This document shows, one piece after another, positions 1-11,700 of a stretch of 64,000 bases of DNA. Both the position numbers and the translations under genes were made by a program. Positions within the stretch are counted from its first letter, which is position 1. Each line of letters begins with the position of its first letter. The notes beneath the pieces are model-generated. The model was given only the letters and a program-made list of their open reading frames with translations. It did not search any database and was not told where the DNA came from. This stretch comes from Myxocyprinus asiaticus. Lineage: Eukaryota > Chordata > Actinopteri > Cypriniformes > Catostomidae. The stretch is taken from contig NC_059356.1 in the NCBI RefSeq assembly GCF_019703515.2, forward strand, positions 20,303,197-20,367,196, written 5' to 3'.

Positions 1-271
1 GCACCGGACACAGCGACGACAGGGCTGGGTCTGCCTCCTCCTGGAGCAGCACTTGCAGATTCACCACCTAGTCCCTAAAGGGGTGGTGGGAACCTTGGGC
101 ACATAGCCCGGTCAGGGTCTCAAGATCACATGAGAGTAACCTAGACCGAACTCCAGGCACATTTCGCTGACAGAGAACACTTGCAGGTCACCTACCCTCT
201 TGATGGAAGTGAGCACAGTCAGGAGGGCAGTCTTCAAGGAGAGTGCCTTAAGCTCGGCTGACTGCAAAGGC

Positions 272-505
272 TCAAAGGGGGCTCTCTGTAGACCCTGAAG
301 AACTACAGAGGTCCGCTGAGGGAACGAGGCACGGCCTGGAGGGATTCAGCCTCCTGGCGCCTCTTAGGAACCTGATGATCAGATCATGCTTCCCTAAGGA
401 CTTACCGTCGACTGTGTCATGGTGTGCTGCTATGGCAGCAATGTACACCTTCAAGGTGGAAGGGGACAGCCTCCCTTCCAACCTCTCCTGCAGGAAGGAA
501 AGCAC
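272..505 (-). pseudogene. DIRS tyrosine recombinase, N-terminal core-binding region (fragment)
   Basis: A 77-residue ORF with LSPSTLKVYIAAIAAHHD followed by GKHDLIIRFLRGARRLNP, the helical SAM-like DNA-binding region that opens tyrosine recombinases of fish DIRS elements. The catalytic Arg/His/Tyr domain is not in the window. The recombinase would insert the circular DNA copy of the element without duplicating the target. The ORF is short and its neighbouring frames are broken, so it is called a fragment. Confidence 0.7.
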
Positions 506-648
506 TGATCTGACTGCGTGTCTCTGGGGGTCTTCCCGACGGGAAGAACTCTACTTAGCGAACAGACGCCACTTAAAGGCATACAGGCGCCTCGTTGAGG
601 GAGCCCTAGCCTGAATGACCATGTCTACGATCGCAGGTGGGAGACAGC

Positions 649-1542
649 TTAGGTCTTCCGCGTCCCGTCCAGGGGCCAGACATGGAGATTCCAGAGGTCT
701 GGGTGCGGGTGCCAGATGGTGCCCCTTCCCTGAGAAAGAAGGTCCCTCCTCAGGGGAATTTTGCCAGGGGGGAGCTGTAGTGAGGAGCGTGAGGTCCGAG
801 CACCACGTCTGGGCGGGCCAGTAGGGTGCTTACCAGAACGACCTTCTCCTTGTCCTCCCTGACCTTGCACAGGGTCTGTGCAAGCAGGCTCACTGGGGGA
901 AAACGCATATTTGCGAATGCCAGGGGGCCAGCTGTGTGCCAGCACGTCTATGCCGAGGGAGGCCTCGGTCAGGGCGTACCAGAGCGGGCAGTGGGGAGGA
1001 TTCTTGAGAGGCGAACAGGTGCACCTGTGCCTGTCGAATCGACTCCAAATCAGCTGGACCACCTGAAGGTGGAGTCTCCACTCTCCCCTGAGGGTAACCT
1101 GTTGTGACGGCGCGTCCGTCGTAGTGTTGAGGTTGCCCGGGATGTGAGTGGCTTGCAGCGACTTGAGGTGCTGCTGACTCCAGAGGAGGAGACGGCGGGA
1201 CATACAACGAGAGCGCAAACCACCTTGGCGGTTGACATATGCTACCATTGTCATGTTGTCTGTCTGAACTAACACGTGCTTGCCCTGGATCAACGGCCGG
1301 AACCTCCGCAGGGCGAGCAGAATTGCCAACAACTCGAGGCAGTTGATGTGCCAACACAGCCGCGGACCCGTCCAGAGGCTGGTGGCTGCGTGCCCGTTGC
1401 AAACGGCGCCCCAGCCCATTTTGGAGGCGTCTGTCATGACCACGACGCGCCTGGGGACCAGTTCTAGAAGAACACCTGCTCGTAGAAACGAGAGGTCGGT
1501 CCAAGGGCTGAAAAGACGGTGACAGACCGACGTAATGGCCAC
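649..1542 (-). pseudogene. DIRS RNase H domain ORF, frameshifted
   Basis: Contains VVVMTDASKMGWGAVCNG (first RNase H acidic residue in TDAS), INCLELLAILLALRRF (second, ELLA) and VQTDNMTMVAYVNRQGG (third, TDN). It is the RNase H of the element immediately downstream of the reverse transcriptase. The RT-side connection runs in the frame of 1464-1799, so a frameshift separates the two domains. After about residue 180 the ORF reads a proline/arginine-rich sequence that looks out of frame. Confidence 0.75.
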
Positions 1543-1802
1543 GCGGTGTCCCGTGGCGCCATGCCCGTCTCGGGACTCGAGTCTGGAGCCAGTGCTGAAG
1601 CGGCCTCATATGCATCAACCCGAGCGGGGTGGCCACCGCCGAGGATGCCATATGCCCCAGGAGCCTCTGAAAAAGTTTCCAACTCCAAACTGAGAAAAGA
1701 GATGCTCTGAACCGGGAGGAGCTTGCTCTTTTCCCAGCTGACCCAAAGCCCTAGTCGGCTGAGGTGTGAGAGCACCAGGTCCCTGTGTGCGCACAACACG
1801 TC

Positions 1803-2204
1803 TCAAGAGTGAGCTAAGATTAGCCAGTCATCAAGATAGTTGATAATGCGAATGCCCACCTCCCTTAACGGGGCAAGGGCAGCCACTGCGATCTTCGTAA
1901 AGACGCGAGGAGACAGGGACAGGCCGAAAGGGAGGACTTTGTACTGATACGCCTGACCCTCGAACGCGAACCACAGGAAGGGTCTGTGTCGAGGAAGGAT
2001 CGAGACGTGAAAGTACGCATCATTCAGGTCTACCACCGCGAACCAATCTTGATGCCGGACGCTCGCTAGAATGCGTCTTTGGGTCAGCATCTTGAACGGG
2101 AGTCTGTGTAAAGCCCGGTTCAGTACTCGCAGGTCCAAGATTGGCCGCAACCCACCGCCTTTTTTCGGTACAATGAAGTAGGGGATGTAAAACCCTTTCT
2201 TCAT
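1803..2204 (-). pseudogene. DIRS reverse transcriptase fragment
   Basis: 133 residues with the classical RT motif series: IVPKKGGGLRPILDLRVLN (motif 1-2), VVDLNDAYFHVSI (motif A, first catalytic Asp), YKVLPFGLSLSPRVFTK (motif B) and NYLDDWLILA (motif C, YLDD with both catalytic Asp). The active-site residues are intact, but the frame stops at 1803-1805 just after motif C. This is the best conserved part of the element and the main basis for classifying it. Confidence 0.85.
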
Positions 2205-2502
2205 CTCGGCTGGAGGGACAGGTTCTATCGCGTCCTTCCGTAGGAGGGTAGCGATCTCCGCGCAAGGTAGCAGCGTTTTCGTCTTTCACCAAGGTGAAGT
2301 GGACACCGCTGAACCTGGGCGGATGCCCGGCGAAGTGAATCGCACAGCCGAGTCGGACGGTCCGGACCAGCCCTCGTGACGGATTGGAAGGCGCAAGCCA
2401 TGCGTCCAAGTTCCGTGCAAGGGGGACCAAAGGGACAACATCATCGGATGTACCGGCAGGTGGGGCCTCGCGGCAGGGCGGAGCTCGAGGTGCCACACCA
2501 CG

Positions 2503-3108
2503 TCATGGCCGTGCTGAGTCCGAGGACATCGAAGCACTTACCTGGCTCCTTGTGACCACCCCCAGAACAGCCTGGGATGGGGGAGGAAGAGGCCTGTCCT
2601 CGTGACCCGTGGAGACTGTCACATCGAGGGCGGATTTGTGCCACAGCTGGGCGCTCAGGGCGGGAGACCGCCGCTGGAGTGCCACCCTGCCAAATGGAGT
2701 GGTGGACGGTGGTCGTGATGCCAGCCGTACACACCAGATACGTGACCCAGGGAACAAGGAAACCACTCTTGCTGAGCTCTTGAGTACTGCAGCCACTTGG
2801 GCATGCAGCGCAATTAAATGCAAAAGGTAACAAAAAGATGAAGATCTGCTTACCAGCTCCAGAGCAGCGGGTTTCGTTGTCCCTGGGTCGCCCGTCTCAA
2901 GGGCGCTTTGAAGCCTTTCACGGGTTCTGGGCAGCCGCGAGACGGGTGGCGTCTGCTTCCTGCGTTGGGGTCCACGCCGGGGCCGGGCCGAAGGGGCGGG
3001 CTGCGGCGGAGCCGGTGCATTCACCGCAGGGGTACGCCCTTGGTGATGAGTAGATGGGGTGCGGGATCTTGAGCCGTGCCGGGGCAGGATATGCCGGCTA
3101 GCACCCAT
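2503..3108 (-). pseudogene. DIRS gag-like ORF, downstream part
   Basis: A proline/arginine-rich ORF continuing in exactly the same frame as 3109-3462 after a single TAG. The basic stretch SARPRRGPQRRKQTPP resembles the nucleic-acid-binding end of gag proteins; this role is inference from composition and position. No zinc knuckle is visible. Confidence 0.5.
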
Positions 3109-3462
3109 CTACTGCTCTACCATCGAGAACTGCTGGGCAAAGTCCTCGACGGTGTCGCCGAATAGGCCCGCCTGGGAAATGGGGGCAGCAAGGAATCGTG
3201 TCTTGTCGGCCTCACCCATCTCGACCAGGTTGAGCCAAAGGTGGCGCTCCTGGACCACTAGTGTGGCCATCGTCCGCCCGAGAGACCGCGCCGTGACCTC
3301 CGTCGCTCGGAGAGCGAGGTCGGTCGCCGAGCGCAGTTCCTGCATCAATCCCGGGGCAGAACTACCCTCGTGCAGTTCCTTTAGCGCCTTGGTGGACTTG
3401 CAGGAGAGCCATGGCGTGCAGGGCGGAGGCGCCCATGCCAGGTGGCGGTGCTCTGCGGGCAT
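3109..3462 (-). pseudogene. DIRS gag-like ORF, central part, ends at an in-frame TAG
   Basis: 117 residues, helix-rich in appearance, including ELRSATDLALRATEVTARSL and LVVQERHLWLNLVEMGEADK, which match my recollection of the central gag region of cyprinid DIRS elements. It ends FAQQFSMVEQ followed by TAG, and the same frame continues open into 2503-3108. Confidence 0.55.
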
Positions 3463-3694
3463 AGGTGCACCGCGAGCACCTTAATCCACCGGGGGATTGA
3501 CGAATAACCCTTGGCCGCCCCACCATCGAGGGTAGTGAGAGCGGGGAAGCTGAAAAGATCGGGACCGGGCAGTAAAAAGTGCCTCCCGCGACCTTGTCAG
3601 CTCTTCATGCACTTCCGGGAAGAAAGGAACGGGGGCGGGGCGTGTCTTTGAGCGGTGCCGCGAGCCCAGGAACCAATCACCGAGCCGCGAGGGT

Positions 3695-4261
3695 TCAGGG
3701 AAGGGCGGTGAAATCCACTCTAACCGACGCTCGCGGCTGCCCGGGAAAGCATGTCCTCATCTCCGCGTCAGCCTGTGACTGGGCGATCGACCCCGAAGGG
3801 AGGAGCCCAGCTGAGGCTTCCGACTGGACGAGCCCGCTCTCCGATGCTGCGCTCGAAAGCTCATCACTTTTGCGGGCTCCGAATAAGAGGTTGAACTCGC
3901 CGTGAGACGAGCCGGCAGACTCACCCGGAAGCCCGATCGGGGCAGACGAGCGTGCTGGGGAATGGGAGGTCCGCAAGGGGATACCCGGCGGAGGTGGTCC
4001 CATTGGGGTCCCCAAATCGCCCCCAGCGCTAGCCACGCTGGCTTCAAACCCGTGGGTAAAAGGGCCAAGGCAGGAGCCTCTGGGGTGGCTTGCTTTCTTA
4101 CGAAGGCGAGCCGCGACCACAGCGTTGCCATGGACATATTCTCGCAATGAGAATGTGACCATCCACGAACGCTGTCTCCGCGTGAGCAGTGCCCAGACAC
4201 GAAAGACAGTGATCGTGACCGTTAGAAGGAAAGAGATAACGAGCACAACCAGGAATAACAC
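3695..4261 (-). pseudogene. DIRS gag-like ORF, upstream part
   Basis: Contains GDLGTPMGPPPPGIP and a downstream Ser/Ala/Glu-rich stretch (SSAASESGLVQSEAS), typical of the N-terminal half of fish DIRS gag. The hydrophobic first 25 residues are probably leader sequence read through rather than a real membrane segment. A gap and frame change separate it from the ORF at 3109-3462. Confidence 0.5.
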
Positions 4262-4263
4262 AC

Positions 4264-4720
4264 AATCGGAAAAGCATCTTTAAAAAGACGCGTCTTTAAA
4301 AAGACGTTCCGTGTGTGCGCTCTTTTAGAGAAATATATACTCTTTTAGAGGGGAAAAATGCTCTTTCAGAAAATATACTCTCTAGTTTTTCTGCCGAAGC
4401 GCCCAGGGGCATTCTCTGCAGTGCACCAGTGCAGAGGAGGGAGAAGCCGCTGAAATGTGCCGTCAGATCCAGCAGAGGTGAATGAACAGTAGTATTCAGC
4501 TCAGTGAGCATGACCGTTCGGCTCTGAAGAGAAATGCTGAATGAGTGGTTGCATACCAGCTCCTTTAATACACGTATGTTCGGGGGAGTGGCATGCAAAT
4601 ACCACTCGCCAATTTTCATTGGCCTTTTATCAAAGACCAGAGGTGTCTCAGGCTCCCAAGAGTGACCCCTAGTGTCACTACATCGACACCAACGTCGAGT
4701 GAGTGACAGATAGGGAACCA
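4264..4720 (-). other. Presumed 5' terminal/leader region of the DIRS element
   Basis: Non-coding in practice. It holds direct repeats of the unit cgtctttaaaaagac (two in tandem, 4289-4310) and reiterated tcttttagag/aaatatac motifs up to 4380. A 153-residue minus-strand ORF (4296-4757) has no recognisable domain. Position upstream of gag is the reason for calling it leader. Confidence 0.5.
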
Positions 4721-5566
4721 TGGTAAACCATTCAGAAACACAAAACTTTGAGCACATTCTTCATGGTCATTTACCCTTTTCACTTGACTGGAGGAGCAGT
4801 GAGTGGACAATGTAATCTGTGCCAGCACTAACATTAAGACTGTTCTTCTAGTAAAAGTCAGGATAAATCACAGCTCTGCGAGAACTTCTCGTACATACAC
4901 AGATGCTCCAAAACACTGACCTCAACATCTGCCTTTGACACTTATGTAGGAGATGAGAACTGCATTATAATTTTGGTGAAGGGGTCTTATTGAAAATAAA
5001 CTGAGATGACATCATCTCCACGAAGAAATCTCAGTTCTGTTGCTTTGCTCCTCAAATCCTTCTTAGGGTTAGAAGAGAATCTGATCACAATCAGCCTCAG
5101 CCGAAACAAAATGAATCTTTTAGTTCTGTCTCAGTTGTGTCCCTGTACAACATAGGCTCCAGGACAGACTCTTTCCCTGAGACCTGCAGACAAAGCTTAA
5201 ACAAGAACATTTCCCTGGCTATAGGAATTCTATGTGATGTTTGATAGATTCGCCAATAACTGTTTATTATCTGTTTAATATCTGTAATGTTACTGGGCAG
5301 ACAAGGCAGCCAGGAACAGACACAGGAACAGATGAAGACGATGATGAAGTGTTGTGAACCCAAGTGCAGTTTATTCCAGTAAATCCAAAGGTGAAATACA
5401 AAGTGTGAATCCAAAATGTAAAACAAAACGAAAACCTAAACTTGAACTTGATATAACTATAAACATGAACAAGAATGAGAACTTGACTAATAAACTTGAC
5501 TGAAACTAGACTTGGCTGGAAAGAACTTGAATAGACTAGACTAGACCTAAGGAAAGTAATGTCTCC
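4721..5566. other. Non-coding, gna12 intron 1
   Basis: No exon-like segment, tRNA or clear repeat boundary seen. The two minus-strand ORFs here (5097-5426, 5267-5689) have no domain and overlap repeat sequence. Confidence 0.5.
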
Positions 5567-5843
5567 CTGCTGAAAAGACCAGCAAAGCTGGTTACCAGTA
5601 TACATAGTGTTTTGTTTGCTGGTCCCCAGCATGGAATGCTGGTGTACTGGTGGCCCTGGTTTAGCCAGCAAGACTTGGACCTTGGTCAAACAAAAAGACT
5701 GTGCTGGTCAACCAGCTTGGTCCACAAAGTTTTGCCAGTGAACAGATTGGCTATGCAGGTCTACCATCTAGACCAGCACTAAACAAGTGACAACTTGGAC
5801 CAGCATGGAAATTCATGCTGGTGTAAGCTGGTCTTTTCTGCAG
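5567..5843. repeat. Foldback MITE built from CTGGT/ACCAG units
   Basis: Begins ctgctgaaaagaccagc and ends gctggtcttttctgcag, an imperfect terminal inverted repeat. The interior repeats accagcatggaa/ttcatgctggt on both strands. No coding capacity. A common style of short palindromic element in teleosts. Confidence 0.65.
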
Positions 5844-7762
5844 TGTTATATGTAACTACAGCTTGTTTAACTAAATCAAACTTAAAAAAAAAATTAAAAA
5901 AAGGATCATATTGAGAAGGCACTTTTGCTTGTTAAGCATGCAGACATATTTAACAACTCATAAAAAGAGTGTCAGATCTCCTCCATCTCTGCCTCTCTGA
6001 CATGTAGGTAGCAATAATTAAAGCATTTCATGTGCTATCAGCAGTTTATCTCATTGGCAACACTCTGATCACATCAAATGCCATCAGTAAACTTCCCAAA
6101 GGCAGATGTGATTCCAGATTAGGAGGGGAGGACACACTTAAAGGACACTCTTTGGCTGAACTTGATTCAATCGTGGACAATGGTTCCACGTGTTTGAAAT
6201 TAGTTTTCTTAACTTAAAATTACTATGAAATCTCAACACAAATGCTTTGTGTAAAGGGGACCTAATTGAATTGGGTAAACCCAAGAAAATTAGACTTGTC
6301 AAAGTAACTCAAATAAACCTCTATTTTTTTCTTTATGTACAAACTAGTGACTGAATTTTAGAAAGCTAAATACATGATAGTAGAAAGCACTACAAAGTGT
6401 AGCTTAGTAACTTTGCTATGGTTAGCACAGCAATTTCTGAATAAAGAGGGCAATCAATATCATGTGCCACATGTGCCTGTCCTCATCATAAGCTCAAGCT
6501 TCACTCTTCACCATAATGGTAACCCCCAATACTCCAACATAACAGAAACTCTTCTAAATCTCAACATAATAAAGCATTAAACACTTCAACTTCCACAAAA
6601 AGAAAACAAAAACAAAGCCAGCTGGGAACTAGAAATCTCCTGGCAAGTATCAGATAACCAAACAAAAAATATTAATGTTGTCCCAACACAAATGGATTCA
6701 AGTAAACTTTTTTTCATTGAAACAACTCAAAAGATGATTCTGTAAACCTAACAATAGTGAAAGTTTTTTTTTTTTTTTTGAGTGCACTCAAGCAGAAAGT
6801 ACACAAGAGGAGAACAACAACAGAACTCTTCTCTATCTTGACACATTGAGACACCCAAAGACACGTCAGCTCAGAAAACACATGAGCCGATCAACATGAT
6901 AAGTTAGAGACAGCTGTAGAGATTCTCTGTACAACAGGATTGTTCATAGCAGAGAGAGAGGGATGAACCTAGACAAAACAAAATGACTCAATGTACTGCT
7001 AATTACAAGGCCAGTTCAAGCTCATTCCTTAGATTATTGCAAGAGAACATTTGCCAGCCTATTTACATCATCCCCACACGACGGCTTGTAGATTTTAAGA
7101 CTGAATGCTAAACAAAACAGTTAGAAAGGCTAAATGTTAATACTCAAACTCCAACCTGCTCCAGGCCTCCCACCTCATTTCACATACACATTCTGAGATG
7201 AATTTTCACCCCTTTCCCGTTAACTACGAACTATGAGTCAGCAACTATTATTAAACACAGGTATCTTAAACAGACTTGCTTACAGAGAAATGACCCAAGA
7301 ATAATCCCCCCGGATTTAGTTTTGTGGCAGAGCAGACACCTAAATCAACTGTAACCATGACTAACAGCACTCTGGGGCAAAAAGAATTAGTCAGATAAAT
7401 AAGAGAGAAAAGTCAACGGCCTGATGGACATCTAGACTTAGGCTGATGTAATAAATATTAAGTGCATGTTAAGTAGTAGCTCATATGGATTTACATGTTT
7501 AACTGTCTGCAATGATTTATTTACATGTGATGCACAGACTTTGGGAAAAGCATTGAGTGGACAACTTAAGCACAACTTATTTACACACACATTTATTTGT
7601 GTTTCTCATTCAAATTTGGGTGGAACATGTTTTTTATTGTGACAAAAGTGCATGTCACAACATGAAACTTTTGTAGATAAGGCCTTGGCACTGACTCAAA
7701 TTTAGTCTGTCACAAAATCATTTGTAAGCAGCTTTAATGGACCAAAACAGTATTATCATTGT
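5844..7762. other. Non-coding, gna12 intron 1
   Basis: AT-rich sequence with a T homopolymer near 6765-6778 and no convincing ORF, exon or repeat pair. gna12 exon 2 was looked for on the minus strand and not found. Confidence 0.5.
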
Positions 7763-8164
7763 ATTAAAAGAATATTCTGGGTTCAAAACAAGTTAAGCTC
7801 AATCGCATTAGTGGCATAATGTTAATTACGTACCATTAATTCGACTCACCCCTCCTTTTCTTAAAAAAGAAGAAGCAAAAATCAATGTTACAGTGAGTCA
7901 CTTACAATTTTTGGAGGGTTTAAAAGCAGAAACTTGAAGCTTATAATTTTATAAAAGCACTTGTGTTAATTCTTCTGTTAAAACTTATGTATTATTTGAG
8001 CTGTAAAGTTGTTTAAATGGACATTTTTACACTAATTTTAGGGTTTGTTGACATTAAATCGTCATGGCAATGAAGTAAAATTGGCTATAACTTTACACAG
8101 AAAAGGTTAGTAAGTGATTTTATCACACTAAAACCACGTTAACACGCATATTATCTTATCATCA
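7763..8164. mobile_element. MITE, left half, interrupted by a LINE
   Basis: Starts ttaaaagaatattctgggtt and continues aagttaagctcaatcg. The matching inverted end is at 11640-11685 on the other side of the LINE. The same element is uninterrupted at 26271-26921, which confirms the reading. Confidence 0.8.
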
Positions 8165-8552
8165 TGATGGTGCCGCGGATGGCTGCCTCGGTGTGGAGCT
8201 CCTCAGTTCTTTTGTTGTTTTTGTTGGTTTGTCCTGTGTTTAGTAATCTTTTTCCAGTCAGTTTTAACAGTGACGAACTGCTGAACATTCAACAGCATGT
8301 ACCAGACAATCTTTTCCCGGTTTTCGAATATTCAGACGTTTTGCTAGACATTTTAGTTGGAGGCGCAGCTCTGCTCTTCAAGAGACACAGGTGAGGGAGA
8401 CGAGCCGGTGTGCTGGTCAAACTCCGTCGGCACGGATTTCGAACAGCGCTGCCGAGTATTCACTTAGAGAATCTCCGCTCTCTTCCTAACAAAACGGACG
8501 AACTACATCTCCTCACCCGCACAAACAAAGACTTTTCAACCTCTGCTGCCTT

Positions 8553-9416
8553 GTGCTTCACAGAAACCTGGCTGAAGCCATTCCAGACAGCGCGTTACAT
8601 CTGCCGGGCTTCCAGCTGTTCAGAGCGGATCGCATCGCGGAGTTAACGGGGAAAACGAGAGGCGGTGGAACATGCTTTTATATCAATGAAAGTTGGTGTA
8701 CAGATGTAACAACGTTAAAGAGGATGTGCTGTCCTAATTTAGAAGCGCTCTTTATTAACTGTAAGCCTTTCTACTCGCTGCGGGAGTTTTCCTCGTTTAT
8801 TCTGGTAAGTGTGTATATCGCGCCAAACGCATGTTTGAACACAGCGCTGCAACAGCTGGCTGATCAAATCACAGACATGGAACAACAATACCCGGACTCA
8901 GTTATTATTATTCTTGGGGATTTTAACAATGCAAATCTCACACGTGAACTGCCCAAATACAAACAGCACATCACATGCCCCACCAGAGACAGGAACATAC
9001 TGGATCATTGTTACACAACAATAAAGGATGCATATCGCCCTGTCCCTAGAGCAGCTTTGGGACTCTCTGATCACTGTCTGGTTCATCTTCCAATCTATAA
9101 GCAGAAATTAAAATCAACCAAGCCAGTAGTAAGGACTGTAAAGAGATGGACCAATGAAGCAGAGCTGGAACTACAAGCCTGCTTTGAATGCATGGATTGG
9201 AGTGTTTTTGAGGCTGCAGACACCAATCTGGACGAGCTCACAGATACTGTTACATCATATATCAGTTTTTGTGAGGATATGTGCATTCCTACTAGGACTT
9301 ATTCAACAATGACAAACTGTGGTTTACAGCAGAGCTCAGGCAGCTTCGTCAGGCCAAAGAGGATGCTTACAGGGGTGGGGATAAAGTCTTGTACAATCAG
9401 GCCAGGAACACACTGA
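8553..9416 (+). pseudogene. LINE endonuclease (APE-type) region
   Basis: 287-residue ORF containing LEALFINCKPF, VSVYIAPNA, ILGDFNNANL (catalytic GDFN) and ALGLSDHCLVHLPI (SDH motif), the hallmarks of the AP-endonuclease-like domain that nicks target DNA. The likely N-terminal part is in other frames (8164-8394, 8410-8646), so at least two frameshifts precede it. The link to the RT frame (9389 on) also requires a shift. Confidence 0.8.
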
Positions 9417-11094
9417 ACAGGGAAATCAGAGTGGCTAAAAGAAGATACTCTGAGAAGCTGAAAAACAAGTTTTCAGCTAACGACCCTGCATCAGTGTGGA
9501 GTGGCATGAAACAACTTACGAATTACAGGACTCCTACCCCCAACTCTGTGGTTGACCAACAACTGGCTGACGACCTGAATGTATTCTACTGCAGATTTGA
9601 AAGGCCCAATCTCACACCCCACACCCGCTCTGACCTTCACTTCACACAATCACCAACACCTCCTGCAACCCCCCTCCTCCCCCCTCCTGCTACTCAACCT
9701 GCACTTAAGATCTGTGAAGATGATGTGAGCCGAGGCTTTCAGAAACAAAAGACGAGGAAGGCTTCAGGCCCAGATGGCGTCTCACCAGCGTGTTTTCGAT
9801 CCTGTGCTAACCAGCTGGCCCCCATCTTCACACAGATCTTCAATAGATCACTGGAGCAGTGTGAAGTCCCATGCTGCTTCAAATGCTCAATCATTATTCC
9901 TGTCCCAAAGAAACCAAAAATCGCAGGACTTAATGACTACAGACCTGTCGCCCTGACGTCTGTGGTCATGAAATAATTTGAGAGACTGGTGTTGGCCCAC
10001 CCGAAGAACATCACTGGACCATTTCTAGATCCCCTTCAATTTGCTTATCGAGCAAACAGGTCTGTGGATGATGCAGTCAACATAGGATTGCATCATATCC
10101 TGCAACATCTGGATAAACCAGGGACATATGCAAGGATCCTTTTTGTGGACTTCAGCTTTCAACACCATCATCCCAGCTATACTCCAGAATAAATTACACC
10201 AACTCTCTGTTCCCATGTCTGTGGATTACCAGCTTTCTGATGGACAGGCAGCAGCTTGTGAGACAGGGGAAACTCACTTCTAGCACCTGTACAATCAGCA
10301 CTGGTGCCCCCCAGGGATGTGTGCTCTCCCCAATACTCTTCTCCCTCTACACCAATGACTGCATCACTAAGGACCCCTCTGTCAAGCTCCTGAAGTTTGC
10401 AGATGACACCACTGTCATCAGCCTCATCTGAGATGACAATGAGTCTGCATACAGAAGGGAGGTTGAACAGCTGGCTGTCTGGTGCAGTCAAAACAACCTT
10501 GAGCTGAACACGCTCAAAACGGTGGAGATCATTGTGGACTTTAGGAGGAACACCCCAACACTGTCCCCCCTCACCATTCTAAACAGCACTGTGGCAGCAG
10601 TGGAGTCATTCAGGTTCCTGGGCACTACCATCTCAAAGGACCTGAAGTGGGAGAACCACATTGACTCCATTGTGAAAAAGGCCCAGCAGAGGTTGTACAT
10701 CCTTCGCCAGTTGAGGAAGTTCAACCTGCCACAGGTGCTGCTGATACAGTTCTACTCAGCGGTCATTGAGTCTGTCCTCTGCACTTCAATAACTGTCTGG
10801 TTTGGTTTAGCTACGAAATCAGACATCAGAAGACTACAAAGGACAGTTCGGACTGCTGAGAGGATTATTGGTTGCCCCCTGTCCCCCCTTCAAGAACTAT
10901 ACACTTCCAGAGTGAGGAAAAAGGCTGGAAAAATTTCTCTGGACCCCACTCACCCTGCCCACTACCTTTTTGAACTGTTGCCTTCTGGCCGACGCTTCAG
11001 AGCTCTGAGCACCAGAAACCATCAGGCACAGGAACAGTTTTTTCCCTCAGGCTATCCATCTCATGAACAGTTATATTGCCCCACTGAGCAATAA
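9389..11094 (+). pseudogene. LINE reverse transcriptase region, interrupted
   Basis: Frames 9389-9976, 9989-10192, 10240-10431 and 10522-11094 together carry KASGPDGVSPACF, LNDYRPVALTSVVMK, DPLQFAYRANRSVDDAVN, ILFVDFS (motif A), GAPQGCVLSPILFS (motif B) and KFADDTTVI (motif C, ADD). A nonsense codon (TAA where the second copy has TCA) interrupts at 9974-9976, and a frameshift follows motif A near 10155. Not a functional enzyme. Confidence 0.85.
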
Positions 11095-11424
11095 CTATGT
11101 GCAATACACAGTTTAGTCTTTCTTATATTTATACAACACATCAAACCTCTTCTGCCATTTCATTCCTCTGAGAAAAAAAACAAAAAAACATTTGCACTGT
11201 ACATAACAGATTGTATTAGATTTGCACTACCCATGTGTATGTGTGGATGTATATATGTGTGTCTGTACGTATGTGTATAATTATTTTTTATTTTTTATTA
11301 TTATCTATGTCTTGCTGCTGTTTTTGTATTGTTTTTGTATTGTTGTACACTGGAAGCACCTGTCACCAAGACAAATTCCTTGTATGTGTAAGCATACTTG
11401 GCAATAAAGCTCAATCTGATTCTG

Positions 11425-11685
11425 ATATTGTTTACATGGCTATATATGTGGAGATGTGGTTTATATTGTCTTGTGGCTATACTTTTGTAACAGTGAGTAA
11501 TTTAATGTTTATGGATTGGCCCCCATTCACTTCCATTGTAAGTGCCTCACTGTAACCCAGATTTTAGCATTTTTTTTTAAAGAAAAGGAGGGGTGAGTCA
11601 AAATACATTTTTGTGTTAATCCATATTATGCCACAAATGCTGTCGATTGAGCTTAATTTGTATTGAACCTGGAATATTCCTTTAA
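11425..11685. mobile_element. MITE, right half, interrupted by the LINE
   Basis: Continues the MITE from 8164 (cttgtggctata, gtaagtgcctcactgtaaccc) and ends in the inverted terminal sequence ggaatattcctttaa. Its order and content match the intact copy at 26700-26921. Confidence 0.8.
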
Positions 11686-11700
11686 GATAGTATTGTATTT

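Larger units (their letters stand above)
1..4720 (-). mobile_element. DIRS-like tyrosine-recombinase retrotransposon, decayed, truncated by window edge
   Basis: Read on the minus strand, the region runs 5' terminal segment (about 4720-4264), gag-like ORFs (4261-2503), reverse transcriptase (2204-1803), RNase H (1542 onward) and the N-terminal part of a tyrosine recombinase (505-272). The order gag, RT, RNase H, recombinase without an integrase or protease is the DIRS arrangement. The reading frame is broken several times (between RT and RNase H, after RNase H, and by a stop inside gag), so this copy is not expected to be autonomous. The right boundary is an estimate: the sequence loses element character near a short inverted motif (tcgacgttggtgtcga) around 4685-4705. 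The recombinase catalytic half and the other terminal repeat lie outside the window. It sits in gna12 intron 1. Confidence 0.85.
8165..11424 (+). mobile_element. Near full-length CR1/L2-superfamily LINE, inactive
   Basis: A non-LTR retrotransposon with an apurinic-type endonuclease followed by a reverse transcriptase, ending in ggcaataaagctcaatctgattctga, the same 3' end as the copy ending at 46597. It is inserted in a MITE: comparison with the intact MITE at 26271-26921 shows its target (around tgtttacatgcatat) repeated in diverged form on both sides, as expected of a target-site duplication. Stops and frameshifts interrupt both domains. The exact clade (L2 versus Rex1-like) is not settled from sequence inspection. 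Confidence 0.88.

Noticed and set aside
4296..4757. 153-residue minus-strand ORF as a gene or gna12 exon 2
   Set aside because: No match to the gna12 helical domain, and it overlaps the repetitive 5' region of the DIRS element.
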